Positions 46,600 through 54,464 of a stretch of DNA of 58,934 bases are shown here, piece by piece. The DNA is from an uncultured Chlorobiaceae bacterium (GTDB lineage: Bacteria > Bacteroidota > Chlorobiia > Chlorobiales > Chlorobiaceae): NCBI GenBank assembly GCA_903940125.1, contig CAJAJL010000059.1, forward strand, positions 1 through 58,934. The letters run 5' to 3'. Within the stretch, counting starts at the first letter, position 1. Each line of letters begins with the position of its first letter. The translations under genes and the position numbers were made by a program. The notes under the pieces are model-generated. The model ran no database searches. It had not been told where the DNA came from and saw nothing but the letters and a program-made list of their open reading frames with translations.

Positions 46600-47127
46600 T
46601 TACCTGCAGGCCTGCACATGCATCCAGTCATAATTCTTTGTTCGTCCGAGCGAAATCCATCCCGCCTCTTCCCACAGCGCCCACCATGCATGGTATTGCG
46701 GTTCGGCAAACCGCGCCTCATCGCGGTCCATCCGCAGCTCGTTGTGCTCAGGGTCAAAATCAAATGCAGCGCCCCAGGCATGCACGCTCAGCTTTGTGCC
46801 GCCAAGCTGCGCCCGATTCGCATAGCCGCCGCCGTAAAGGTCAAGGCCAAGCTCAAACACGCTGCTGCCGTATTCGGCATGCACCGCGTCGAGCACCGAG
46901 AGCAGGCTTTTCGCCACCCTCTTGTGGCACTGCGTTTTTGTAATCCGAGTCACCATGTCCCAGGAGAGCCGCAAAGGGTAAGGGAGGTTCACCGTCACCA
47001 GTCCTGTACCAGGCGCCCCGTAACAGGCTGTGAGTGCTGCATAGGCTGGTATGCTCTCAAGCTTCACAACTCGCGTTTGTGCAGGGTTCTTTATTGGTGC
47101 TGCTTTCGTATCTGGCGTTTGCATCAT
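46600..47127 (-). CDS. Phage endolysin, peptidase M15 type
   Basis: A 175-aa peptidoglycan-cutting enzyme. After a signal-less N-terminus of about 40 residues come RITKTQCHKRVAKSLLSVL and the zinc motifs: His and Asp in KLSVHAWGAAFDFDPEHN and the final His in YDWMHVQACR. The VanY/M15 fold cuts D-Ala bonds in the peptide stems. It overlaps the holin gene upstream by 4 nt, a common holin-endolysin arrangement. Confidence 0.8.
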   Translation of the reverse strand: MMQTPDTKAAPIKNPAQTRVVKLESIPAYAALTACYGAPGTGLVTVNLPYPLRLSWDMVTRITKTQCHKRVAKSLLSVLDAVHAEYGSSVFELGLDLYGGGYANRAQLGGTKLSVHAWGAAFDFDPEHNELRMDRDEARFAEPQYHAWWALWEEAGWISLGRTKNYDWMHVQACR

Positions 47128-47468
47128 GGTTCCTTATCGTTATCGGGCTGGTTTCTGTCTTGCGCCTTACCTTCATCAGGAGAGCCAAGGAAATAGGTGA
47201 ATATTCGTCTCTCCCTCCGGTATATCTCGCTGATAACCCTGTCACCAAGTGCGCCGGAGATATAGCCGACAATAAAAGAGAGGTCTCTGGGGAAATCCAT
47301 GTACTTGCAGAAAAGGTAAGCAGGACAAACCGCAAGCACCGCAACCGTAAAGCGGATAAACAAATCGCGCTTGCTCCGGATCATGTTCTGGTAAAGTCCA
47401 TGAAAAATATTGGTCAAAGCCCCGAGAAACCCGCTGATCATCAGCCCCAGCATATCATCGTTCTTCAT
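47124..47468 (-). CDS. Phage holin-like membrane protein
   Basis: A 114-aa protein with predicted membrane segments about 9-25 (LMISGFLGALTNIFHG), 36-55 (LFIRFTVAVLAVCPAYLF) and 63-80 (LSFIVGYISGALGDRVI), and a charged C-terminus (SPDEGKAQDRNQPDNDKEP). Length, topology and its 4-nt overlap with the endolysin gene fit a class I holin that times lysis. Confidence 0.7.
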   Translation of the reverse strand: MKNDDMLGLMISGFLGALTNIFHGLYQNMIRSKRDLFIRFTVAVLAVCPAYLFCKYMDFPRDLSFIVGYISGALGDRVISEIYRRERRIFTYFLGSPDEGKAQDRNQPDNDKEP

Positions 47469-47502
47469 CGTCTTTTTTTTTTACGTTCTCTATCCTCAGC
47501 CC

Positions 47503-48096
47503 TCAAAAACTTCGTACCGCCCTTACCATCGGATAGTCACTGTTCTTCTTGTCAGCAAAAGCCATTCCTTCAGAGAATGCGTAAACCAGCGCATTGACGG
47601 CATTGTTCTCCGTGGACGTCCAGTAGTTTCCTAAAGGGTCGAGCACGCCGATAGCCGTGCAGTTGTTGTACAATTTGTCAAGTTCGTCGCTGCTCGGCAG
47701 ATACCAGTCGCTGTACCCACCGCCATTGTAGTTGCGGCATATCTTTGCAGCGCTTGCTGTGTGCCCGCTTTGCGCCATGATTTTGGTCGTATTCGCCAAA
47801 CCGGTACCGAAGTTTGCGCTTGTTCCGGTCACCGCAATAAGGATTACATTGCTCCAGTACGCTATGGCATCCAGATCCGCAGAGGCGACAATCAGCCCGT
47901 GAGGTGTCGATGAGCTGTATCCGGGGTCACCCGATACCAGCAGATAGGCGCATATTCCGCCGCCATAAGCCGCTCCGACAACCGGAGCCGCAGCAGCGCC
48001 CCACACCGTTGTCCCGTTGCAGACCAGAGCTGTGAGCGCCGTGCCGTTAAAGGTCACCGCCGTCACGGTGGTTCCATTGAAAGTGAGCGGCATCAT
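47503..48096 (-). CDS. Lectin-fold (DUF1566-like) phage tip protein
   Basis: A 197-aa protein. The first 45 residues are low-complexity short repeats (TFNGTTVTAVTFNGTALTAL) that look like a beta tail anchor. Residues about 60-197 match the DUF1566/Lcl C-type-lectin-like fold: ICRNYNGGGYSDWYLPSSDELDKLYNNC, NYWTSTENNAVNALVYAFSEG, and end VRAVRSF. This fold also carries the variable surfaces of diversity-generating retroelements, but no reverse transcriptase or template repeat is in the window. Likely host-receptor binding. Confidence 0.65.
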   Translation of the reverse strand: MMPLTFNGTTVTAVTFNGTALTALVCNGTTVWGAAAAPVVGAAYGGGICAYLLVSGDPGYSSSTPHGLIVASADLDAIAYWSNVILIAVTGTSANFGTGLANTTKIMAQSGHTASAAKICRNYNGGGYSDWYLPSSDELDKLYNNCTAIGVLDPLGNYWTSTENNAVNALVYAFSEGMAFADKKNSDYPMVRAVRSF

Positions 48097-48097
48097 G

Positions 48098-48394
48098 TCA
48101 GGTGGTTGTCAAGGTTAGGGTTGTCCCCGAAAGCGAGGCTTTCATGCCGCCATAGACCGTTGCCGTAGCCTTCTGGGCTGCAGCGTCAGTTATTCCATAG
48201 CCCGAGAGTGTTGTCGGTTTCCCCGTCACGGCACTCCACGCCATGGCACCAGGCAGCGTAATAATAGTGCCGCTCCCGTCTTTGGTATAGAGCAGCTTGT
48301 CTGCCAGATTGACCAGCAGCTCACCAGTGTCACATTGCGCCGTAGTCGGCACCCTTGCCGCTACCGTCGTCCTTTTCAAAAGCATCTTCGCCAT
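48098..48394 (-). CDS. Phage tail-fibre-like small protein
   Basis: A 98-aa protein starting MAKMLLKRTTVAARVPTTAQCDTGELLVNLADKLLY, a pattern common in tail-fibre or head-decoration proteins (LLVNLADKLLYTKDGSG), with a threonine- and glycine-rich C-terminus. It shares one base with the previous gene stop. No enzymatic motif is visible. Confidence 0.5.
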   Translation of the reverse strand: MAKMLLKRTTVAARVPTTAQCDTGELLVNLADKLLYTKDGSGTIITLPGAMAWSAVTGKPTTLSGYGITDAAAQKATATVYGGMKASLSGTTLTLTTT

Positions 48395-48852
48395 CAGAAC
48401 GTCCCCGCGTCAACCAGACTTACATCCAGCGTCACATAGCCGTTGCCGGCACCCTTCACCCAGCTCATTGAGGTACCCATCCGGAGCACACCGTCAGTGC
48501 CGTCAGTTCCCCAGGGGTACCCTGCCGTACCGCCGGAGATAACCGCCACCTTTTCATCTGATGAACCGGCAGGAATGTTCAGGGCGGTCTTGAAGGCATC
48601 GAACGTGATCTTCTTCTCTTTCTGGCCTGACGCCTCACTGTAGTCATGCAGCATCACCAGGTCATTGGCGCCATCGACCGCAACAAAAGCCACCAGGGCA
48701 TCAATGGCAGGCACAACCGGTATTTTCGTTGCAGCGCCCGTTGCTATGTGCAGCGTGCCGCGGTCAAGCGTCACCATCGGTTCACCGGCATACATCCCGG
48801 TCGTCGGAAGGGAAGCATAGTTTCCCCGTTTCAGTTTCAGAATCTGCGCCAT
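48394..48852 (-). CDS. Phage tail-fibre-like protein
   Basis: A 152-aa protein whose N-terminus (AQILKLKRGNYASLPTTGMYAGEPMVTLDRGTLHIATG) is the major tropism/hyaluronidase-type N-terminal motif seen in fibre proteins of prophages. The C-terminal part is Gly/Val-rich (KGAGNGYVTLDVSLVDAGTF). It ends GTF as does the 65-aa gene upstream, suggesting shared short fibre modules. Confidence 0.55.
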   Translation of the reverse strand: MAQILKLKRGNYASLPTTGMYAGEPMVTLDRGTLHIATGAATKIPVVPAIDALVAFVAVDGANDLVMLHDYSEASGQKEKKITFDAFKTALNIPAGSSDEKVAVISGGTAGYPWGTDGTDGVLRMGTSMSWVKGAGNGYVTLDVSLVDAGTF

Positions 48853-48915
48853 ACCGTCATTTGTTAAGTTTACAAGCCCACCCTGTTTCTCTCAGTACTC
48901 CGAACCCAGTATTTT

Positions 48916-49113
48916 TTAAAAAGTCCCTCCGTCAAACACCTTCCCATCCACGACATTGTTATCAATCACCAATCCCGTCACCAGCACAAACCCGTCATCG
49001 CGTATCTTCAGCGCACCCTCGGGAGCCGCATTATCAACCAGTACCGCCGTATGCATCTTCACATGGCCCCCAGGGCCCAGATAATCATCAGCAACAGGTG
49101 TCAGATATGCCAT
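48916..49113 (-). CDS. Small phage protein with fibre-like C-terminus
   Basis: A 65-aa protein (MAYLTPVADDYLGPGGHVKMHTAV...) ending NVVDGKVFDGGTF, similar in its last residues to the 152-aa fibre-like protein. It lies between that gene and the leucine-rich-repeat gene, all on the minus strand. Function unknown. Confidence 0.5.
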   Translation of the reverse strand: MAYLTPVADDYLGPGGHVKMHTAVLVDNAAPEGALKIRDDGFVLVTGLVIDNNVVDGKVFDGGTF

Positions 49114-49172
49114 TATCCCCTATTATTTTTTTACCGTACCTCCAACTCCCCTTTCACCACTCTCCACCGTTG

Positions 49173-50018
49173 TTACGCTGCCTCTTCCTCAAACCGCGCA
49201 TTCGCATCCCCGAACGAAATATCCGCCGAGCCGAAAGTCGCATGGCCAACCACGCATATAATCGTCCACCCTCTTGCAGTAAGTGCTGTAAAGGCCAGGT
49301 TGCTGTTTGAGGTGCGTCTGCCATTCAGCCCGCCAATATCCAGTTTGCCGTTCTCTGTCGTTGTCGCCGCCAAATCATGCAGCAGCTCATCAATGTCTCC
49401 GGCAGAGAGCTGCAGATCCCTGAATTTCAGCTCAATGCCATTCGCCCACGCAGGCAGCAGCGTGCCGCTGTAGCCTTCCACAAGCGTGCCTGTCAGGTCG
49501 ATCTTCTTCAGCAGCGGGAAGCGCCCGATTGCCGCCAGATCGCCGTGTACCAGTGTTTCCAGCAAAGAGAGCTGCAGGAGCGAGGGGGGCAGTGCTGCGA
49601 TATCGCCAGTCACCCAGCTGCCTGCCAGATGCAGCACTTCGAGGGCAGTCAGGTTCCGGAATGCCTTTATCTCTCCTTTCAGCGAGTCAGAAGCAAGCGA
49701 GTCAAATTCCGTTATCAGATGCACTTCGCCCTTGATCAGCAGGTCATAGCGCCCAGCTTCCGGATAGACCGCTGTATAGTGCTTGTCAAGTGCATCAAAC
49801 TTCACCTGATAGGCCGTTCCGCGTCCCCAGTTCATCGTAATAATGCCCGTGCCATTGAGCATGAGCGAGCGGCTTCCCGGTACCTGCACATCATACCAGA
49901 GGCCGGAGAGCGTTCCTGCCAGCAGCCGGATGCTCCACTCCCCTTCTTCAACCGGTGGGCCGGTCAGGCACCATCCCTGTTGTCTGGTGACTTTTTTGGT
50001 TTCGTTAAAGAGCAGCAT
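49173..50018 (-). CDS. Leucine-rich-repeat phage protein
   Basis: A 281-aa protein. The first 100 residues are beta-rich and unknown (VQVPGSRSLMLNGTG). Residues about 115-200 have LRR-type repeats: NLTALEVLHLAGSWVTGDI, PSLLQLSLLETLVHGDL, PLLKKIDLTGTLVEGYS. The C-terminus (LKFRDLQLSAGDIDELLHDLA..LDIGG) continues the pattern. LRR-containing virion proteins are uncommon; here the gene sits between the head adaptor and the fibre genes, which suggests a structural or receptor-binding role. Confidence 0.6.
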   Translation of the reverse strand: MLLFNETKKVTRQQGWCLTGPPVEEGEWSIRLLAGTLSGLWYDVQVPGSRSLMLNGTGIITMNWGRGTAYQVKFDALDKHYTAVYPEAGRYDLLIKGEVHLITEFDSLASDSLKGEIKAFRNLTALEVLHLAGSWVTGDIAALPPSLLQLSLLETLVHGDLAAIGRFPLLKKIDLTGTLVEGYSGTLLPAWANGIELKFRDLQLSAGDIDELLHDLAATTTENGKLDIGGLNGRRTSNSNLAFTALTARGWTIICVVGHATFGSADISFGDANARFEEEAA

Positions 50019-50036
50019 GGCAATAGGCTCCGGTTA

Positions 50037-50492
50037 TCATCGCATCTGTCTTGAGCGCGCAGCAAGCGGCATGACAAAAATCTTCTGGTAAACACTGTTG
50101 ATCAGGTATTCAACACCCTCGTCAAAGACCGATTGCAGCTCTTTCATGTAGGCTCTCTCATAAAAAGCAAGCATCCCCAGAAACCCCTGGCCGCCAACCG
50201 AAGCCGCCAGCCGAGGCAACACATACCAGCCGAGAACGCGATAGACTGAAGCCCGTATCCATTGAGCGTTGTTGAGTTTGGCGGTATCAAACAGAGTAAT
50301 GTCAGATGCAGTCCGGCTCATGCCCCTGCGGGCAGGGTCGGTAAGCGTGTTCTGCAGCGGCATCCACAAGGCTTTTATATCTCGCTGAATATCAAAGGCC
50401 GCCTTCTCATGGTAGATGCTGAAGTCACTTATCCCATGCTCAAACACATAGGGCTGGTATTCCATCAGGTCACTGTCAGTCGAATAACTCAT
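50037..50492 (-). CDS. Probable head-tail adaptor / connector protein
   Basis: A 151-aa, mostly helical protein directly downstream of the coat gene and upstream of fibre genes, the usual place for a connector. It contains HEKAAFDIQRDIKALW and LNNAQWIRASVYRVLGWYVLPRLAA. No strong family motif; the call rests on position and helical character. Confidence 0.5.
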   Translation of the reverse strand: MSYSTDSDLMEYQPYVFEHGISDFSIYHEKAAFDIQRDIKALWMPLQNTLTDPARRGMSRTASDITLFDTAKLNNAQWIRASVYRVLGWYVLPRLAASVGGQGFLGMLAFYERAYMKELQSVFDEGVEYLINSVYQKIFVMPLAARSRQMR

Positions 50493-50522
50493 TTTAATTC
50501 AGTTTGCAGTCACCAGTCTGCA

Positions 50523-50547
50523 GTTGGCAGAAGCGTCTTTCACTGCC
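50523..50547 (-). promoter_or_regulatory. Hairpin between coat and adaptor genes
   Basis: GTTGGCAG and CTGCCAAC form an 8-bp stem with a 9-nt loop in the 78-base gap after the coat gene, within a stretch of repeated CAGT/CTGC words. It could partly terminate coat mRNA or be a dispersed intergenic repeat. Confidence 0.4.
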
Positions 50548-50570
50548 TACTGCCAACCGCCCACTCTTTA

Positions 50571-51710
50571 CTATTTTCGTAGCAAACAAGCCATATTCGG
50601 ATCGAGGCATTTCACGCCATAGAGCACATCAAGCGCCACCTTTACCGAGGAGGTATCCGGTGCGTACCAGATGCGGGAGCGCATGGCAAGCTTGGTTTTC
50701 GGGTCGGAGACTGTCGCAACCCTTGCATTGCCGAGCTGTTCGCCGACATCGGAGAGGGGTGCCATGGCAAGCGCAAAGGCGTTGCGGTGGAAAGCAACGT
50801 TATTCGTGAAGTTCATGAGACTCATCGTCACCACAGCGTTATCAGCCACAGCCTGGGCAAGGGGTGGGTAAATCTGCACACCGGAAAATGCATTTGCGGC
50901 AGCGGTCACCGCCGCAGCATTGACCACGGCATAGCGCTGCGTGTCGCCAGCGATGCTGAAGGTGTCACCCAACAGCAGCGTTCCGGTAACGGCAACGGCA
51001 TCTATGTTAATAAGCGTGCTGCCTTTCGGCAATGCGCCATTGATTGCCAGTGCGGCTGTCGAGCAGGTGCCTTTCGCATGAGCGCTGACATTCTGGTTGC
51101 CGAAAATCTCATAGCCGAGCCAGTTGCCGATATGGCCGGTTTTCAGCAGTTCCTGCGAAGCCTGGCCGGCAAGGTTGCTGCTGGCGAAAAGCTTCTGGAA
51201 GCCCGCTCTCATGGTCGATCCGACTTCAAGCTGCAGGAAGCCGTCATCCATTGCCACCTTGTTGTCAAACATCACCTGGCTGAGGCCGGTCAGATCATCA
51301 ATCGCTGTGGTCGCCTGGGCATCCACATACCAAGGCACATAAGAGGCAAGCGAATTCAGCTTGGTGTCAATGTCTTTGGCTATCGCATAGACCGCCGGGC
51401 GGATATGGTCGGTAATAATCTGGTCACCGGTAAAGGAGAGTTCCTTGTCAGTCAGCGAGAACTTCACCTCTTTCCACTGGTCAAGCTTCATTTCAACGTA
51501 GGAGGTCTCAATGTTCTGGTCAGTTGAAGGGGCATCCTGCGCGATAAAGGTGCCCGGTTTCTTGATCTCGATCGTACTCCCTTTCGTCTTGGAATCCTTG
51601 TCATATCCACGATGCACCCGTGCCGCCATCCCAAGCGTTGCTTCAAGAGCAATCAGTCCTTCGTTTGCATAGAAATACGGGTCATAAATCCCCAATACAT
51701 TTGTCGGCAT
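50571..51710 (-). CDS. Phage major capsid (P22 coat-like) protein
   Basis: A 379-aa coat protein resembling the P22 gene 5 family: MPTNVLGIYDPYFYANEGLIALE start, KGSTIEIKKPGTFIAQDAPS, VKFSLTDKELSF, the insertion-like glycine-rich centre, and FHRNAFALAMAPLSDVGEQL near the C-terminus. The HK97-type fold is inferred from these. It follows the scaffold gene by 34 nt, so a scaffold-assisted procapsid like P22's is likely. Confidence 0.85.
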   Translation of the reverse strand: MPTNVLGIYDPYFYANEGLIALEATLGMAARVHRGYDKDSKTKGSTIEIKKPGTFIAQDAPSTDQNIETSYVEMKLDQWKEVKFSLTDKELSFTGDQIITDHIRPAVYAIAKDIDTKLNSLASYVPWYVDAQATTAIDDLTGLSQVMFDNKVAMDDGFLQLEVGSTMRAGFQKLFASSNLAGQASQELLKTGHIGNWLGYEIFGNQNVSAHAKGTCSTAALAINGALPKGSTLINIDAVAVTGTLLLGDTFSIAGDTQRYAVVNAAAVTAAANAFSGVQIYPPLAQAVADNAVVTMSLMNFTNNVAFHRNAFALAMAPLSDVGEQLGNARVATVSDPKTKLAMRSRIWYAPDTSSVKVALDVLYGVKCLDPNMACLLRK

Positions 51711-51744
51711 AGCTCAATCTCCCTTTTTTGGGTTTCCGTTATCG

Positions 51745-52506
51745 TTATCGCACAATTTCCACCGTCGTTCCAGCCTTCATGGCCGCATCACGTGCCGCCC
51801 GGTACTTGGCAGGGTCCTTTGCATCCTCCACACTGATCTTGAATGCCGATTGGCCCCGGCCATCGCCCGAACCCTGACTGCCTGCACCACCCGGCCCAGC
51901 AGCAAGGAAATGCTGATTTGCCTCAAGAAACATCTGTACATGCTCTGCCACCGTGACCGGTTTGCCATTCTTGCTGACCAGATTCCCCGCCGCGTCAACC
52001 ACACTTACGCCTGTTATCGGGTCAAACTTGATCGAACCACGCAAGAGAGCCGCTACTTGGTCAGGCTTCAAAGCCTTGTGCGCAGTTGCAGCGGAAAGCA
52101 GCTTCCCGTCAACTTCAGAGCGCTCAAGCATCCCCGCAAGCATCTTGATGCGCTCTTCAGACTCACGCTGCGCTTTCTCAAACGCCACATCCTTCTCTTT
52201 CACGGTATTGGCAAGCAGCTGCTCATATTGCCCCTTCGACTTCAGGAGATCCTCAGCCCGCTTCACCTCGTCAGCCTTCAGCTTTTCATACTCGTCAACA
52301 TCAATACCGGTAAAAGGCGCCTTGGCAGCAGTAACAGCGGCAGCGACTTGCTGGGCAATAGCAGCATCAAGCTCAGCTTGCGTAAAAGTTTTTTCAGAAG
52401 CGGCAGGCGGTGCGGCAGCAGGTGAAGCGCCGCCGGCAGCATCGCCATCAATGCCAAGAGGGCGCGGCAAAAGCATGCGCAGGAACGAAAATGGAAAGAG
52501 TTTCAT
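51745..52506 (-). CDS. Phage scaffold protein
   Basis: A 253-aa protein with an Ala/Pro-rich N-terminus (GDAAGGASPAAAPPAASEKTFTQAELDAAI), a long coiled-coil centre (EYEKLKADEVKRAEDLLKSKGQYEQLLANTVKEKDVAFEKAQRE) and a basic/glycine-rich C-terminus with AKYRAARDAAMKAGTTVEIVR. Position directly upstream of the coat gene and this helical, non-enzymatic composition mark a scaffold. A truncated copy of the same gene lies near 55.3-57.0 kb. Confidence 0.8.
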   Translation of the reverse strand: MKLFPFSFLRMLLPRPLGIDGDAAGGASPAAAPPAASEKTFTQAELDAAIAQQVAAAVTAAKAPFTGIDVDEYEKLKADEVKRAEDLLKSKGQYEQLLANTVKEKDVAFEKAQRESEERIKMLAGMLERSEVDGKLLSAATAHKALKPDQVAALLRGSIKFDPITGVSVVDAAGNLVSKNGKPVTVAEHVQMFLEANQHFLAAGPGGAGSQGSGDGRGQSAFKISVEDAKDPAKYRAARDAAMKAGTTVEIVR

Positions 52507-52643
52507 AGTTCATAGCATTTTATTTCAAATAAGAAACAATAATATGCAATATAATAAGTAAAGATTGTTAAATAATAAGAGAAAGATTGAATAAGATTAG
52601 CAAATTTTAGCAGGTATGGCGCAGAGCTGTTGCTTAATCAAAC

Positions 52644-52943
52644 ATGCGGGTGTTTCTGGGCAGCTATGTTGCGCGCGTGGTGCTTGCAGCAAAGCACTGC
52701 GAGCAGGCAGAGTGTGATTTGGCCGATGCACTGCAGAGAGTCACCAAGCTCGATGAAGCCAATGCGAAAAGTGCGGGACTGAAGCGGCGGCTTGGCGAAT
52801 CGCAAAGTCGCCAGCTGGCGCAAGCGGTCAGGCTGGCGCAGGGGCGTGAGCGCTTGATGCTGTTTGAGGAGGAGCGCAGCCGCTATGAGCAGCAGGCAGA
52901 GAAGTTGCTGCCAAGTCACGCGGTCAGGTGGGGGCAAAGATGA
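52644..52943 (+). CDS. Small coiled-coil protein, unknown
   Basis: A 99-aa plus-strand protein in a gap between leftward genes. It is charged and helical (AECDLADALQRVTKLDEANAKSAGLKRRLGE, RERLMLFEEERSRYEQQAEKLL) and GC-rich in third positions compared with the AT-rich flanks. No ribosome-binding site is clear, and a competing frame exists on the other strand. It may be a fragment of a phage gene or an i-spanin-like protein. Confidence 0.4.
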   Translation: MRVFLGSYVARVVLAAKHCEQAECDLADALQRVTKLDEANAKSAGLKRRLGESQSRQLAQAVRLAQGRERLMLFEEERSRYEQQAEKLLPSHAVRWGQR

Positions 52944-53055
52944 AGGTGTGTGAGAATCTTTGTTTGCTTTAGTGCGTGGCGAAGCGATCTTGATTTCTTC
53001 TATTCAGCACATGAGACAGCGGTGTAGATTTATTGAGCAATCTACAGTCTATTAC

Positions 53056-54219
53056 CTATTGAAAGTTTTCTTCGATCGTAAAGCCAAAAGGGTGTTTTGG
53101 TTGAGATGGATCTTTCCTTTTTAATTTCATCAGAAGAATGCTGATTTGTGATACATGTTGGATAAGTTCAACGCGCTCATTTGTCTCAGTTCCTGGATTT
53201 GTATCACCTACAAAGGAAATAAGTGATGGGTTTAAATAATCCATATCCTGCAAATGGAATGTTACGGCTTGTCCAAAGTTGACAAGTCGTACCCCGACCT
53301 CATATTCATCATCTAAGCTTTCGTTGAAGTGGTTAATTTTTTTTACAAGTCGTTTATAAAATTCACTAGCAAGATTTTGGTTTTCAGGCGTGGTAATAAA
53401 AAATTTCTTATCAATCTGTAGGGGTTCAATTGTTTCGTTGATCACATTATTTCCTAATAGAACAGCGTTTGGAACTTTTTCAGAATCCCATACCTGTTTC
53501 ATAGTTTCGTTCATTATGTTATGGCTTACTCCCATAAATTGATCTACTGTTTGATTACCTGCACTCCAAGCTTCGTTCACTCCTGTTAATGCACTTACAG
53601 CTGGTGCTTGTTCAAAAGCGCATTGAGCGCTCAGTAATGCCGATGCTTGATCAACTCTTTGATTACATGCACTCCAAGCTTCGTTCACTCCTGTTAATGC
53701 ACTTACAGCTGGTGCTTGTTCAAAAGCGCATTGAGCGCTCAGCAATGGCGTTGCTTGATCAACTCTTTGATTACCTGCACTCAAGGCATCGATCATCCCT
53801 GTTAAAGTGCTTGCAGCTGATGCTTGTTCAAAAACGCTTTGAGCACTCAGTAATGTCGATGCTTTAATGGCTTCGTTCATTGCCTTAAAAACACTTTCAC
53901 TTATAGTTTGATTCAAAATATTTTTGGTATCCATTAATGGCTTCATTGCTTCGTCCAGTATGCCTCTGCAGCCGAGAGCTTCGGTATAATTATAAAGTGT
54001 GGAAAGCCTAATATTGTCGGAGTGGTTTTCAATCCGTGAAATAGCTGATTTTTTAGTGTTCATTTTGTTTGCAAGCTCTTCTTGCGTTATACCGGCATGT
54101 CGTCTAGCATACCGCAGAAAGTCTCCGATATTAAATTTCTTATCGTCTGCATTTTTATTTTTGTCGAGTTCAGTGCCGGAATCTTCGCTTTTTCCGGTAT
54201 GTCGTTGCAGCTCACTCAT
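53056..54219 (-). CDS. XRE-type regulator with three 36-aa repeats
   Basis: A 387-aa protein. Residues about 30-85 are an XRE helix-turn-helix (IGDFLRYARRHAGITQEELANKMNTKKSAISRIENHSD). The central region holds three successive 36-residue repeats (LLSAQCAFEQAPAVSALTG, NEAWSAGNQRVDQ) encoded by 108-bp units. The C-terminal 110 residues (FYKRLVKKINHFNESLDDEYEVGVRLVNFGQAVTFHL and VELIQHVSQISILLMKL) resemble a domain I recall as DUF6173. It is probably the phage-type repressor of the adjacent island or a HigA/antitoxin-like regulator. No C-terminal peptidase is visible. Confidence 0.75.
   Translation of the reverse strand: MSELQRHTGKSEDSGTELDKNKNADDKKFNIGDFLRYARRHAGITQEELANKMNTKKSAISRIENHSDNIRLSTLYNYTEALGCRGILDEAMKPLMDTKNILNQTISESVFKAMNEAIKASTLLSAQSVFEQASAASTLTGMIDALSAGNQRVDQATPLLSAQCAFEQAPAVSALTGVNEAWSACNQRVDQASALLSAQCAFEQAPAVSALTGVNEAWSAGNQTVDQFMGVSHNIMNETMKQVWDSEKVPNAVLLGNNVINETIEPLQIDKKFFITTPENQNLASEFYKRLVKKINHFNESLDDEYEVGVRLVNFGQAVTFHLQDMDYLNPSLISFVGDTNPGTETNERVELIQHVSQISILLMKLKRKDPSQPKHPFGFTIEENFQ
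53536..53859 (-). repeat. Three tandem 108-bp repeats inside the XRE gene
   Basis: The word CCTGTTAA recurs at 53582, 53690 and 53798, exactly 108 bases apart, and the surrounding sequence aligns. Copies 1 and 2 are nearly identical, copy 3 is more diverged, so the array probably grew by duplication. It is in frame (36 codons per unit). End points are approximate. Confidence 0.85.
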
Positions 54220-54464
54220 GATGTATTATGGTTTTAACTATTATACCGTTGATCGTTCAACCAGTTTACTAAAAATTTATATTTAACGTGAACAAAGTAT
54301 ACGATAATGTTTACTAATCGCAAAATGGAAAAGTTATTTTTGTTTTTCCTTCCAGAAAAGTTCACAATAAATCGATTGAATCGAACACTGAAAGAAACAT
54401 CTTTGAAATTTCTTAGCATCTATAATGCGATAACCCAGAAAACAGTATTCAATATTAATAAAAG

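Noticed and set aside
47503-48096. A complete diversity-generating retroelement around the lectin-fold gene
   Set aside because: No reverse transcriptase, accessory gene or second copy of the variable region was found in the window, so only the possible target protein is reported.
52638-52937. A 99-codon minus-strand frame opposite the small coiled-coil gene
   Set aside because: Its sequence is Leu/Cys-rich with no family pattern, while the plus-strand frame shows coiled-coil character; the plus frame is more credible.
53536-53859. A CRISPR array in the XRE gene repeats
   Set aside because: Units are 108 bp, directly adjacent with no spacers and in frame within a protein gene.
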